Of a DNA stretch of 64,000 nucleotides, positions 36,825 through 45,722 are shown in pieces (within the stretch, counting starts at the first letter, position 1; each line of letters begins with the position of its first letter). Location: the NCBI RefSeq assembly GCF_001308015.1, contig NZ_LGYH01000004.1, positions 124,001 to 188,000 of the forward strand. The letters run 5' to 3'. The position numbers and the translations under genes were made by a program. The stretch is from Neisseria sp. 83E34. Its GTDB lineage: Bacteria > Pseudomonadota > Gammaproteobacteria > Burkholderiales > Neisseriaceae. The notes under the pieces are model-generated. The model was not told the DNA's origin and searched no databases. It saw nothing but the letters and a program-made list of their open reading frames with translations.

Positions 36825-38168
36825 TTAGAGCGTTATCCAGCCTAAGGTGTTGGCGAACACCAGCAAAATGGCCAGCGGCGCCAGATAGCGTAAAGCAGTA
36901 TGCCATATCACGCCGATAAACGGCGGCATGGTCGAGCCTTGCTGCATATGCTGCAGCACATCATTGCGCTTTTGCATCCAAGCAGTAAATAAGGCAATCA
37001 GCAAAGCGCCGATAGGCATCATCCATGAAGTGATCAGGTAATCCCATAAATCAAAAACGGTTTTGCCGAAAATGGTGTGGTCGGCCAATATGCCGAATGA
37101 TAGGGCAGAGGGAATTCCTACGATGAGAATTGCGGCACCCAGCAGCCAAGCGGTTTTGCGACGCTTGTGTTCATGATTGTGTATCACAGCGGCCAATACC
37201 GTTTCGAGCATCGCAAAAGCCGACGTTAAGGTGGCAAACGAAACCAGCAGCATAAATATCGCAAATAAAACGCCGCCAAACGGAATTTTTTGGAACACGG
37301 CAGGTAACACGATAAAAATCAGCCCCGGCCCGGCGCCCGGCTTGAAGCCGAATGCAAATACGGCAGGGAAAATAACCAAGCCGGCAAGCAATGAAACCAG
37401 CATGTTCAGCCACATCACGCTGTTGGCCGAGCGGAACAAATCCTGTTTATTCTCCAGATAAGCCGCATAAGTAATCATGGCCGATACGCCCAGACTTAAA
37501 GCGAAAAAGGCTTGCCCCAGCGCAGTCAGCACGGATGATGCGTTTACCTCGCTGAAGTCGGGTTGCAGAAAAAACGAAACTCCCGCCATCGAGCCCGGCA
37601 AAGTGAGCGAGCGAACGGCTAACAGCAGAAACATCATAAATAAAATCGGCATCAGCCAACGGTTGGCTTTTTCAATACCCTGCGAAATACCGCCTTGCAC
37701 CACGGAAACGGTGAGCAGCATAAAGAGAATCTGATAGCCGATAGCAGAGAAAGGGTCGCTGATAGTATGGTTAAACAGGGTTTCAAAATCGGTTTGCGCC
37801 GAAACAGCTCCCTGAAAAGCATGCACCACATAAGCCAGCACCCAGCCGCCGACCACACTGTAAAACGACAACAACACAAAACACGCCAGCACGCCCATAC
37901 GCCCGACCCAATGCCAAGGGGTGTTTGGCGCCAGCGTTTTAAAAGCATCAATGGCGTTTTTCCCCGATTTTCTGCCGATATAAAATTCAGCCAGTAAAAT
38001 CGGCAGGCCGATTAAGATGGTAAAGATTAGAAACAGCAGAAAAAACACTGCGCCGCCGTTGGTGCCGGCAGTGTAGGGAAATTTCCAGATGGCGCCCAGC
38101 CCGATTGCCGAGCCTGCCGCAGAGAGAATAAAACCGATTTTGGATGACCAATGTGTTGATTTAGACAT
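36825..38168 (-). CDS. Sodium-dependent NSS-family transporter
   Basis: The 447-residue product has about 11 to 12 hydrophobic helices. The NSS landmark is at the N-terminus: SKIGFILSAAGSAIGLGAIWKFPY, with the unwound sodium/substrate site. Length and pattern match bacterial LeuT/YhdH-type transporters, which take up amino acids. The substrate cannot be predicted. It sits 19 bases downstream of the first permease start and is bracketed by the two ABC-2 permease genes on the same strand; an uptake hairpin separates it from the second. Confidence 0.87.
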   Translation of the reverse strand: MSKSTHWSSKIGFILSAAGSAIGLGAIWKFPYTAGTNGGAVFFLLFLIFTILIGLPILLAEFYIGRKSGKNAIDAFKTLAPNTPWHWVGRMGVLACFVLLSFYSVVGGWVLAYVVHAFQGAVSAQTDFETLFNHTISDPFSAIGYQILFMLLTVSVVQGGISQGIEKANRWLMPILFMMFLLLAVRSLTLPGSMAGVSFFLQPDFSEVNASSVLTALGQAFFALSLGVSAMITYAAYLENKQDLFRSANSVMWLNMLVSLLAGLVIFPAVFAFGFKPGAGPGLIFIVLPAVFQKIPFGGVLFAIFMLLVSFATLTSAFAMLETVLAAVIHNHEHKRRKTAWLLGAAILIVGIPSALSFGILADHTIFGKTVFDLWDYLITSWMMPIGALLIALFTAWMQKRNDVLQHMQQGSTMPPFIGVIWHTALRYLAPLAILLVFANTLGWITL

Positions 38169-38255
38169 GTTTTGAAAGCGTTATTTCAATTTAAAAACAA
38201 ACATTCATCTTGCTGTGAGGGCGCGATTGTAGCACCGTTTGCTGTTGGCGCGGCA

Positions 38256-38302
38256 ATGCCTGTCTGAAAAATATTCAAGCAGCTATGTATTCAGACAGGC
38301 AT
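38256..38302. terminator. Inverted uptake-sequence pair with a long loop
   Basis: Two local words about 20 bases apart, between the NSS transporter gene and the second ABC permease gene (all minus strand). It should end the permease gene's transcript. Confidence 0.75.
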
Positions 38303-38327
38303 CCATAAAACCCGTATCACACACGCA

Positions 38328-39536
38328 TTATCTGGCGCCCCAACGCTCAGGCAATTGGTAAGCGCGCTGCGCCAGCTTGGTTGCCGCCAGCATCAGGAGT
38401 GTGGCGGCCAGCGCCGACCATAATAAAGGCTCGGCCGCCCATTGCCATGGAACCCCCATTTCCAGCAACCCTTGCTGCAATTCGAGATAATGCGTCAGCG
38501 GCAGAAGATCCGACCAATTCTGCGCCCATGGCGGCATGGCGATACGGGGAAATGCAATGCCTGAAAACGCGAAAGCAGGCGCAGTAATGAAACCTGTACT
38601 CGATAAGCCCATGCGCAGCGACATCGGCAAAGCCGTAACAATCACACCCAGCCACAGCGATACCAGCATCATTAAACATAGCCCTAGAAACGTTGCCAGC
38701 CACGAGAGGGCGCCAACATCATGTATCTGCGCCAGCAGCCATAGCAACATGCCGCTCCATATAGTAAAAGTCAACGTCGGCCACAACAGTTTGCCGCACA
38801 AGGCAGACAGCGAATCAGCGAAACGCACGCGCTGATGTTTCAAGCGGCAGCCCGCTTTGGTTAGCCAATCATGCAAACTTTTATCGCGTATTTCGCGCCC
38901 GAAAGCCACTGCACCGGCCGTCATGGCCAAAATATGCAGCAGGCCCGGAATCAGCGTGGAGGCCAAAAACTGCTGATAATCTGTGGAAATATTAAACAGG
39001 GCCGAAGTGGCCGTGCGTATCGGGCTGAATGTGTTTTCCGCCTGTTGCGGAGATGCCCCGCGTTTGTTGAGCGCTTTCATTTCCACACCTGCCGAGAGCG
39101 TGCCCGCCACCGCTTGCACATCGCGCACCAACACGCCGGAAAACGAACCGAATTGCCCGTTGAGCTGCAAAATCAGCGGCGAGGCCTTGCCCTGCTTGAT
39201 TTGGCGCGAAAAATCATCAGGAATCACCACCACGCCATACACATCTATTTTATCCATAGCTTGTTGCGCGGCGCGTTCGTCGGTGTAGGTTTGAGCCACT
39301 TTCAAAGCAGGCGCACCGTCGAGATAGCGCACCACTTGGCGCGACAGGGCGCTATGGTCTTTATCCAGCACGCCGATAGGCAAATCGGTAATGGTGGCGC
39401 GGCCGAATATCCACCAAACCAACAGCACACTGGCCAGCGGCAGCCATAATAGCAAGGCAAGCTCCCAGCGTTCGCGGCTCAAATACCGCCATTCCAAACG
39501 CGCGCTTTGCCAGAAAATATCAATCAGTTTATTCAT
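38328..39536 (-). CDS. ABC-2 type transporter permease
   Basis: The 402-residue protein is a distant sister of the permease at 35669-36805: an N-terminal helix (about 25-45), a periplasmic domain with PIGVLDKDHSALSRQVVRYLDG, and five C-terminal helices. Together they could form a heterodimeric exporter permease. No ATPase lies within the window, so the ATP-driving partner is elsewhere or lost. Two uptake hairpins lie upstream. Substrate unknown. Confidence 0.78.
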   Translation of the reverse strand: MNKLIDIFWQSARLEWRYLSRERWELALLLWLPLASVLLVWWIFGRATITDLPIGVLDKDHSALSRQVVRYLDGAPALKVAQTYTDERAAQQAMDKIDVYGVVVIPDDFSRQIKQGKASPLILQLNGQFGSFSGVLVRDVQAVAGTLSAGVEMKALNKRGASPQQAENTFSPIRTATSALFNISTDYQQFLASTLIPGLLHILAMTAGAVAFGREIRDKSLHDWLTKAGCRLKHQRVRFADSLSALCGKLLWPTLTFTIWSGMLLWLLAQIHDVGALSWLATFLGLCLMMLVSLWLGVIVTALPMSLRMGLSSTGFITAPAFAFSGIAFPRIAMPPWAQNWSDLLPLTHYLELQQGLLEMGVPWQWAAEPLLWSALAATLLMLAATKLAQRAYQLPERWGAR

Positions 39537-39547
39537 ATGGTTTTGCT

Positions 39548-39579
39548 TTTTCAGACAGGCATTGATGCCTGTCTGAAAA
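39548..39579. other. Compact outward-facing uptake-sequence pair
   Basis: TTTTCAGACAGGCAT and ATGCCTGTCTGAAAA are separated by only 2 bases. The pair sits just upstream of the second permease start. Confidence 0.8.
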
Positions 39580-39874
39580 TATTCAATTCAATATAGAAGC
39601 GGCCCCGATGGAGCATCAATTTAATTGTGAACATATCCACCGGTTGAAAGCTTTCCGAGTTAGGCCTAAAGATACACTGCATGGGTTTTAATTGATAAGC
39701 TGCAATTATATTGCAGAAAATCAAAGATAAGCAGCCCGGATTTATGCAATATGTTTCAGACAGGCATCCGCATATGCCTGTCTGAAAAAAGATAGCCGGT
39801 TTACTGGTTGTATTCATTATAGCTGTTTTGATTTCCCTTTAGTTTTATGCAGCCCAGCCGCCGAAGGAGGATTT
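39580..39874. other. Intergenic region between permease and EEP gene
   Basis: About 295 bases hold one further uptake-sequence pair (39754-39787) and an AT-rich stretch that must contain the EEP promoter. I see no gene in it. Confidence 0.5.
39754..39787. other. Outward-facing uptake-sequence pair
   Basis: TTTCAGACAGGCAT and ATGCCTGTCTGAAA with a 6-base spacer in the intergenic region upstream of the EEP-family gene. Confidence 0.8.
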
Positions 39875-40915
39875 ATGACTTACTACGCCGGACTCAAACG
39901 GATTCAAGATACCACCATCCGCCACCGCACCATCGAAGGCCTGCAACGCCTGCGCCGAGCTTTAGCCGAGCAGATTCCTACCCGTACCGTTTCTGACACG
40001 CTGCTGCTTGCCACATGGAACATTCGCGAGTTCGATTCCGGCAAATACGGCTACCGCAGCGAAGAAGCTTATTACTACATTGCCGAAATCCTCAACCACT
40101 TCGACTTGATTTCCATCCAAGAAGTGCGCGACGGACTCTACCCGCTGCAACACCTGCAACGGCTGCTTGGCGACAACTGGCAGTTTCTCGTTACCGACGT
40201 AACCTTAGGCTCATCGGGTAACTCCGAGCGAATGGCCTATTTGTATGACCGTCGTAAAGTCAGCTTCACCGGTTTGGCTGCCGAACTCGTACTGCCCAAA
40301 GACAAAGACGCAGAAGAAGAACCCTTGCAGCTTGCCCGTTCGCCCTATGTGGCAGGCTTCAAAGCAGGCTGGGCTTATCTCACGCTCGCCACCGTGCATA
40401 TTTATTACGGCCAAAGCGTTGCCGTCGATCCGCGCCGTTTCAACGAAATCAAATCCTTCAGCCAAACCATCGCCAAACACGCCGCCAAACTTTCCGGTGC
40501 ACCGCAATATCAGCCCGGCGCAGAAGTAAAGCCCGACAACCTCATCATGCTCGGCGACTTCAACATCTTCAACCGCAACGACGTAACCATGCAGGCCATC
40601 ACCGAAGCCGGATTCGTCGTGCCCGAAGAGCTTAAAACCATTCCCGGCTCCAACGTCGCCAAAGACCGCCATTACGACCAAATTGCCTATTACAAACAAC
40701 TTGCCAAACTCAAACCCACCGGCCGCGCAGGCATTTTCGACTTCTTCGAACACGTTTACCGTCTGGAAGACGAAGCCGTCTATGCCAAAGAGCGTGAAAT
40801 CAAACCCGGTCGCAGCTTCAAAGACTGGCGCACCTATCGCATGAGCGATCACCTGCCGATGTGGATTGAGTTGGGGATTGATGATAGCGATGCTTATTTG
40901 GATGGGTTGAAATAA
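39875..40915 (+). CDS. Endonuclease/exonuclease/phosphatase (EEP) family protein
   Basis: The 346-residue product has the EEP metal-dependent hydrolase pattern: LATWNIREF near residue 45, SIQEVRDG near 88, MLGDFNIFN in the middle and a final MSDHLPMW. These give the catalytic Asn, Glu, Asp and His set of the DNase I-like fold. No signal peptide is seen, so it is probably cytoplasmic. Exonuclease III and sphingomyelinase-like families share the fold; the substrate is unknown. The coding strand is C-rich until about 40,845, then becomes G/T-rich. AGGAGG lies upstream of the ATG. Confidence 0.82.
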   Translation: MTYYAGLKRIQDTTIRHRTIEGLQRLRRALAEQIPTRTVSDTLLLATWNIREFDSGKYGYRSEEAYYYIAEILNHFDLISIQEVRDGLYPLQHLQRLLGDNWQFLVTDVTLGSSGNSERMAYLYDRRKVSFTGLAAELVLPKDKDAEEEPLQLARSPYVAGFKAGWAYLTLATVHIYYGQSVAVDPRRFNEIKSFSQTIAKHAAKLSGAPQYQPGAEVKPDNLIMLGDFNIFNRNDVTMQAITEAGFVVPEELKTIPGSNVAKDRHYDQIAYYKQLAKLKPTGRAGIFDFFEHVYRLEDEAVYAKEREIKPGRSFKDWRTYRMSDHLPMWIELGIDDSDAYLDGLK

Positions 40916-40935
40916 GGCAGGATGTTTCGTTTAAA

Positions 40936-40969
40936 AAAGGCTGTCTGAAAATTTTTTCAGACAGCCTTT
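40936..40969. terminator. Terminator built from a variant uptake word
   Basis: AAAGGCTGTCTGAAAA and its complement form 16-base arms around 2 bases. The word AGGCTGTCTGAA differs from the local, AG-DUS and sim-type (AGGCTGCCTGAA) forms, being closest to the last. Confidence 0.7.
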
Positions 40970-41103
40970 GTTCCGATTAGACAAAGCGTTGCATATTTCT
41001 CTAATTGATACAACCAGATGTTTATTAGGCTTTATTCCTCTCATTATACTGCACCTCCGCAAATTCTAATTTAACGCACTGTAGATTATCCTCATTTTGC
41101 ATA

Positions 41104-41478
41104 CTACATCTGAAATGCCGTTATCCAAAAACATATTCCGGCTATAAGTGAAAGCGGAGTCATAACATATTTTTCTTTCCTACTTTTTGAAATCATGTTC
41201 ATAATAGTATTCAAAGATAGGTAAGTGGCAAAGAAGAAACAAATATTTTTAGTAACCTTAAAAGACAACCACAAGGAAATAAAACCTCCGGCTTGCAAAA
41301 TAATTATCATTGCAAAAATTTGGATAGCCACCGAAATGACTGCCACAACTCTAAATTTCTTAGGTAAGATTTTATGTTGTCCACCCATTGTAAATTCGCC
41401 CAAAGGCAAACCGCAAGCAACAAGAACTGTCATAGTTGCTATAACTCCAAATAATACTGCACCTAATATTGAAAGCAT
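41104..41478 (-). CDS. Small four-helix membrane protein, AT-rich, possibly acquired
   Basis: The 124-residue product has four hydrophobic helices (about 1-22, 45-66, 70-92, 103-121) and a GLPLGEFTMGG loop after the first. AT-rich codons set it apart from the EEP and guaA genes on either side. I have seen similar short four-helix proteins with GLPLGEFxMGG in Gram-positive genomes, so acquisition is possible; function unknown. The 250 bases after it before guaA hold no clear gene. Confidence 0.55.
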   Translation of the reverse strand: MLSILGAVLFGVIATMTVLVACGLPLGEFTMGGQHKILPKKFRVVAVISVAIQIFAMIIILQAGGFISLWLSFKVTKNICFFFATYLSLNTIMNMISKSRKEKYVMTPLSLIAGICFWITAFQM

Positions 41479-41729
41479 AAATCAATATTCTCCCTTCGCA
41501 AAATACAAAAAATTTCAGTTACAAATTCTAATTTATCATTCACTACTTCCAAAAAAAAACCTACCAAAACGATGGAAGGCTTTCTAAAAATTTACTTTAA
41601 TTCAACAACTCCCTTTTGAACCTACTTTTTCAACTTTTTAAACAGTATCATTCAGAGAGTTTTAATACACCAAAATCGCTCAAAACCTGTTTTTTTAAGC
41701 GTTTTATAGCAGTAACATATTTGCTTCTG

Positions 41730-43295
<1,566 letters not shown>

Positions 43296-43349
43296 GATGG
43301 ATTGGCTGGAAAATTTTAAGAAAGATTTCGGGCTGGATTTTAACATAGA

Positions 43350-43383
43350 AAATGCCTGTCTGAATGGTTTCAGACAGGCATTT
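43350..43383. terminator. Inverted uptake-sequence pair
   Basis: AAATGCCTGTCTGAA and its complement around a short loop. It follows the small membrane protein gene at 43398 on the minus strand, upstream of guaA. Confidence 0.85.
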
Positions 43384-43397
43384 AATGAGAAGGAATG

Positions 43398-43739
43398 TTA
43401 GTCCGGCCTTTGCAGGCGTTCATGTTTATAGGGGATGATATTGCTGCGTGAAAGCAGCAGCAAGCAGCCTAAGATAATCATGCCTAAGGCGATAAGCGGG
43501 GCGTAATCGAGAAAATATTGGCTTTTGAGATAAACAGCCGCGCCGATATAAATCAAGATAGGGCCGGCGACAATGGATTGTTTGTTGATGCCGTCCATAA
43601 TTAGCACCGCTACGCCGGCCACAGCTAAGGCGGAGGAAACCAAGGTAGCGGTAGCAGGCAAGATGTCGGTGGCTTTTAAAAACCAAACGGCACCTGTGAT
43701 AATCAGAAACAGCGGCAAAAAGAGGGAAGGGCGTGGCAT
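43398..43739 (-). CDS. Hypothetical four-helix membrane protein
   Basis: The 113-residue product is almost entirely hydrophobic, with four predicted helices (about 8-24, 30-50, 55-72, 80-98) and a basic tail. The order FLIITGAVWFLKATDILP to LIALGMIILGCLLLL resembles small LiaF-type or DUF5668-like membrane proteins, but I cannot name it. It is bounded by an uptake hairpin after and a single uptake word (43798-43810) before. Confidence 0.6.
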   Translation of the reverse strand: MPRPSLFLPLFLIITGAVWFLKATDILPATATLVSSALAVAGVAVLIMDGINKQSIVAGPILIYIGAAVYLKSQYFLDYAPLIALGMIILGCLLLLSRSNIIPYKHERLQRPD

Positions 43740-43797
43740 GAGGTTAAGCTCCTGCTAAAACGTATATATTTCGGATAGGCGCATTATTGGGGCGCAA

Positions 43798-43810
43798 GGC
43801 CTGTCTGAAA
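43798..43810 (+). other. Single DNA uptake sequence
   Basis: GGCCTGTCTGAAA without a partner, upstream of the small membrane protein gene. Confidence 0.7.
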
Positions 43811-43856
43811 AGGCCGGATAAAACGCTCTTGCGTGTTTTTACGGTTTGTTGCCATA

Positions 43857-43875
43857 TTGCATATCTAATATGCAA
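43857..43875. repeat. Perfect 8-base-stem hairpin between genes
   Basis: TTGCATAT and ATATGCAA are complementary around CTA. It lies between two minus-strand genes and is AT-rich, so it may be an operator or a weak secondary structure. Confidence 0.35.
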
Positions 43876-43917
43876 CACAATTATGGTTCACAGCTATTTT
43901 CATTAGATAAAATGAAT

Positions 43918-43935
43918 GCCGCCGGATTCGGCGGC
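43918..43935 (-). terminator. Rho-independent terminator of smpB
   Basis: GCCGCCG and CGGCGGC form a 7-base stem with GATT loop, followed on the minus strand by ATTCATTTT, 20 bases after the smpB stop codon. Confidence 0.75.
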
Positions 43936-43954
43936 TTGGTTTCACCATCTGAGC

Positions 43955-44401
43955 TTAACGCTCATTTTTCATCAAGCGCTGTTTTTCGCGCTTCCAATCG
44001 GCTTCTTTCATGCTTTGGCGTTTGTCGTGTTGTTTTTTACCTTTTGCCAAGCCGATATCCATTTTGATATAGCCGCGATGATAGTGCAGGTTTAAGGGAA
44101 CAATCGTGTAACCGGCCCGCTCTGTTTTGCCGATGAGTTTATTGATTTCAGATTGCTTCAGCAGCAATTTCCGTTGGCGCACGGGATCGGGCTTAACATG
44201 GGTAGATGCGGTAGGCAGGGCGGTGATGTGGCAGCCAACCAAATAAAACGCATCTTTTTTCCAATGAATATAGCTTTCTTTCAACTGCACGCGGCCGGCG
44301 CGTATGGCTTTTACTTCCCAACCGTCAAGCACCAAGCCAGCTTCGATTTGGTCTTCAATGAAATAATCGTGAAACGCTTTTCTATTATTGGCGATACTCA
44401 T
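43955..44401 (-). CDS. smpB: SsrA-binding protein SmpB
   Basis: SmpB delivers tmRNA to stalled ribosomes. From ATG 44401 it has 148 residues, ordinary for the family. [29 protein letters not shown] and [19 protein letters not shown] are the conserved beta-barrel portions; the basic [27 protein letters not shown] tail inserts into the mRNA channel. The in-frame extension to 44443 reads through uptake words and is not conserved. tmRNA itself is not in this window. Confidence 0.94.
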   Translation of the reverse strand: MSIANNRKAFHDYFIEDQIEAGLVLDGWEVKAIRAGRVQLKESYIHWKKDAFYLVGCHITALPTASTHVKPDPVRQRKLLLKQSEINKLIGKTERAGYTIVPLNLHYHRGYIKMDIGLAKGKKQHDKRQSMKEADWKREKQRLMKNER

Positions 44402-44422
44402 GATATAAGCTTCAAAAATACA

Positions 44423-44456
44423 TTCAGACAGGCATTGTAGCATAGGCCTGTCTGAA
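44423..44456. terminator. Outward-facing uptake-sequence pair
   Basis: TTCAGACAGGC and GCCTGTCTGAA, 12 bases apart, immediately after the DUF1653 gene (minus strand) and just before smpB. Confidence 0.75.
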
Positions 44457-44459
44457 AAA

Positions 44460-44699
44460 TCAGGTTGCTTGGATTAAGGTGAAACGACTTACGATTTGGC
44501 CTTGATATTCCAGCTTTTCAGAAAACATAGCGGCGGGGCGAACCCAAAGGCCGTATTCTCCGTAAAGTGCGCGGTAAACAACTAACCATTCTTCTGTTTC
44601 GGAATGCCGGGCAAGAGCCTGCAGTTCGTAAAGGTTTCCTTTGTAATGGCGGTATATGCCCGCAGGAATATCAGGCTTGCTTGGTGATGTGTTTTGCAT
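44460..44699 (-). CDS. DUF1653 domain protein
   Basis: From ATG 44699 the product has 79 residues. It matches the DUF1653 pattern: [33 protein letters not shown] N-terminus with WVRP and FSEKLEY near the end. Function unknown. Its start overlaps the 3' end of the gene at 44671-44880 by 29 bases, so the two are probably translated from one transcript. Confidence 0.8.
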   Translation of the reverse strand: MQNTSPSKPDIPAGIYRHYKGNLYELQALARHSETEEWLVVYRALYGEYGLWVRPAAMFSEKLEYQGQIVSRFTLIQAT

Positions 44700-44880
44700 A
44701 ATATGCTGCGATTTTGTCGATAGAAGCTTGATCGTTGGGGGAAAGAACACGTTTAAGGGTTTTGAAGCGTAATGTTTGTAAATCTTGTTCTTCCGCTTTT
44801 GAGCAGTCTGCAGACTGGTTGTTTCTGAGATGGTTTATGATTTCGTCAAGTTGTTTGAGTGCGTTTTCGTAAGTGTTCAT
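44671..44880 (-). CDS. Hypothetical small soluble protein
   Basis: A 69-residue protein rich in Glu, Lys and Asn, predicted helical: ENALKQLDEIINHL, a cysteine near 26, and [16 protein letters not shown] near the end. I do not recognise the family. Its 3' end overlaps the DUF1653 gene. ATG is at 44880, with no strong ribosome-binding site visible. It lies downstream of the cold-shock gene, beyond that gene's terminator. Confidence 0.6.
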   Translation of the reverse strand: MNTYENALKQLDEIINHLRNNQSADCSKAEEQDLQTLRFKTLKRVLSPNDQASIDKIAAYYAKHITKQA

Positions 44881-44922
44881 TTTATTCTGCCTTGTGAACA
44901 GTAAATTAAAAATGATAAATTA

Positions 44923-44947
44923 ATGGCAGGTTTTTTAAACCTGCCAT
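44923..44947 (-). terminator. Rho-independent terminator of the cold-shock gene
   Basis: ATGGCAGGTTT and AAACCTGCCAT form an 11-base perfect stem with a 3-base loop, 35 bases after the stop codon, followed by A/T-rich sequence on the minus strand. Confidence 0.83.
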
Positions 44948-44982
44948 ATTTGTTGATTGGAATCAATCCAACCCAATATCAA

Positions 44983-45186
44983 TTAAGCGGCTTGAATATT
45001 AGCAGCTTGTTTACCTTTGGGGCCTGAAGTTACATCGAAAGAAACTTTTTGACCTTCTTTCAAAGTTTTAAAGCCTTCCATATTGATAGCTGAGAAATGT
45101 GCAAACAAATCTTCGCCGCCCTCATCGGGAGTGATGAAACCAAAACCTTTAGCGTCGTTAAACCATTTAACAGTACCGGTTGCCAT
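44983..45186 (-). CDS. Cold-shock domain protein (CspA family)
   Basis: A 67-residue OB-fold RNA chaperone with the RNP motifs [11 protein letters not shown] and DLFAHFSAI, starting [11 protein letters not shown]. It has the standard length of CspA proteins and binds single-stranded RNA/DNA. The 220 bases upstream, shared with clpS, are AT-rich with no gene, consistent with a long regulated 5' UTR as is usual for cold-shock mRNAs. Which paralogue this is cannot be told. Confidence 0.92.
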   Translation of the reverse strand: MATGTVKWFNDAKGFGFITPDEGGEDLFAHFSAINMEGFKTLKEGQKVSFDVTSGPKGKQAANIQAA

Positions 45187-45407
45187 GTAATACTACTTCC
45201 TATACAAAAAAATTAACAAATGAAAGCAAAATCAGGCAACGCTGTAAAACTAAAAGCCATCGATCTCTCCAAAAGCTATTATTTTTATTGATGCCAAGCT
45301 CTGCTTGATGTCTTTTTACCTGTGTAAAGCATGCCCGTCAAGTAATGTTTTGGAAAAACATAAAAATTTATTAAAATGGGAAAAAATACAACAGAAAACG
45401 GGATATC
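45187..45407. promoter_or_regulatory. Shared upstream region of the cold-shock gene and clpS
   Basis: The divergent spacer of 221 bases is AT-rich with no gene or uptake word. A long leader for the cold-shock mRNA is likely; I cannot define promoters. Confidence 0.4.
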
Positions 45408-45722
45408 ATGAGTCAAAAAAACCGTAACGATGCAGATAGTGCCACACTGAGCAATCAGGCACGAACACGACCGCCGAAAAAATATGGGGTGTACCTTTTG
45501 AATGATGATTACACCACAATGGATTTTGTGGTGGAGATTTTGCGCGGAGTATTCGCACTGACACACGAACGTGCAGTAGCGGTGATGCTGTTGGTACATC
45601 ATGAAGGCAAAGGTTTGTGTGGTGTTTATACGCGTGATATTGCAGAAACCAAGCAATATCAGGTAACGGAGCGGGCAAAGCAGGAAGGTTGCCCACTAAA
45701 ATGCAGCGTAGAGGAGATATAA
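45408..45722 (+). CDS. clpS: ATP-dependent Clp protease adaptor ClpS
   Basis: ClpS delivers N-degron substrates to ClpAP. The 104-residue product has PPKKYGVYLLNDDYTTMDFVVEIL (binding pocket with its Asn-Asp-Asp), GKGLCGVYTRDIAETK, and length typical of the family. ACGGGA lies just upstream. Its stop codon abuts the GTG start of clpA with no spacer, which indicates translational coupling. Confidence 0.94.
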   Translation: MSQKNRNDADSATLSNQARTRPPKKYGVYLLNDDYTTMDFVVEILRGVFALTHERAVAVMLLVHHEGKGLCGVYTRDIAETKQYQVTERAKQEGCPLKCSVEEI

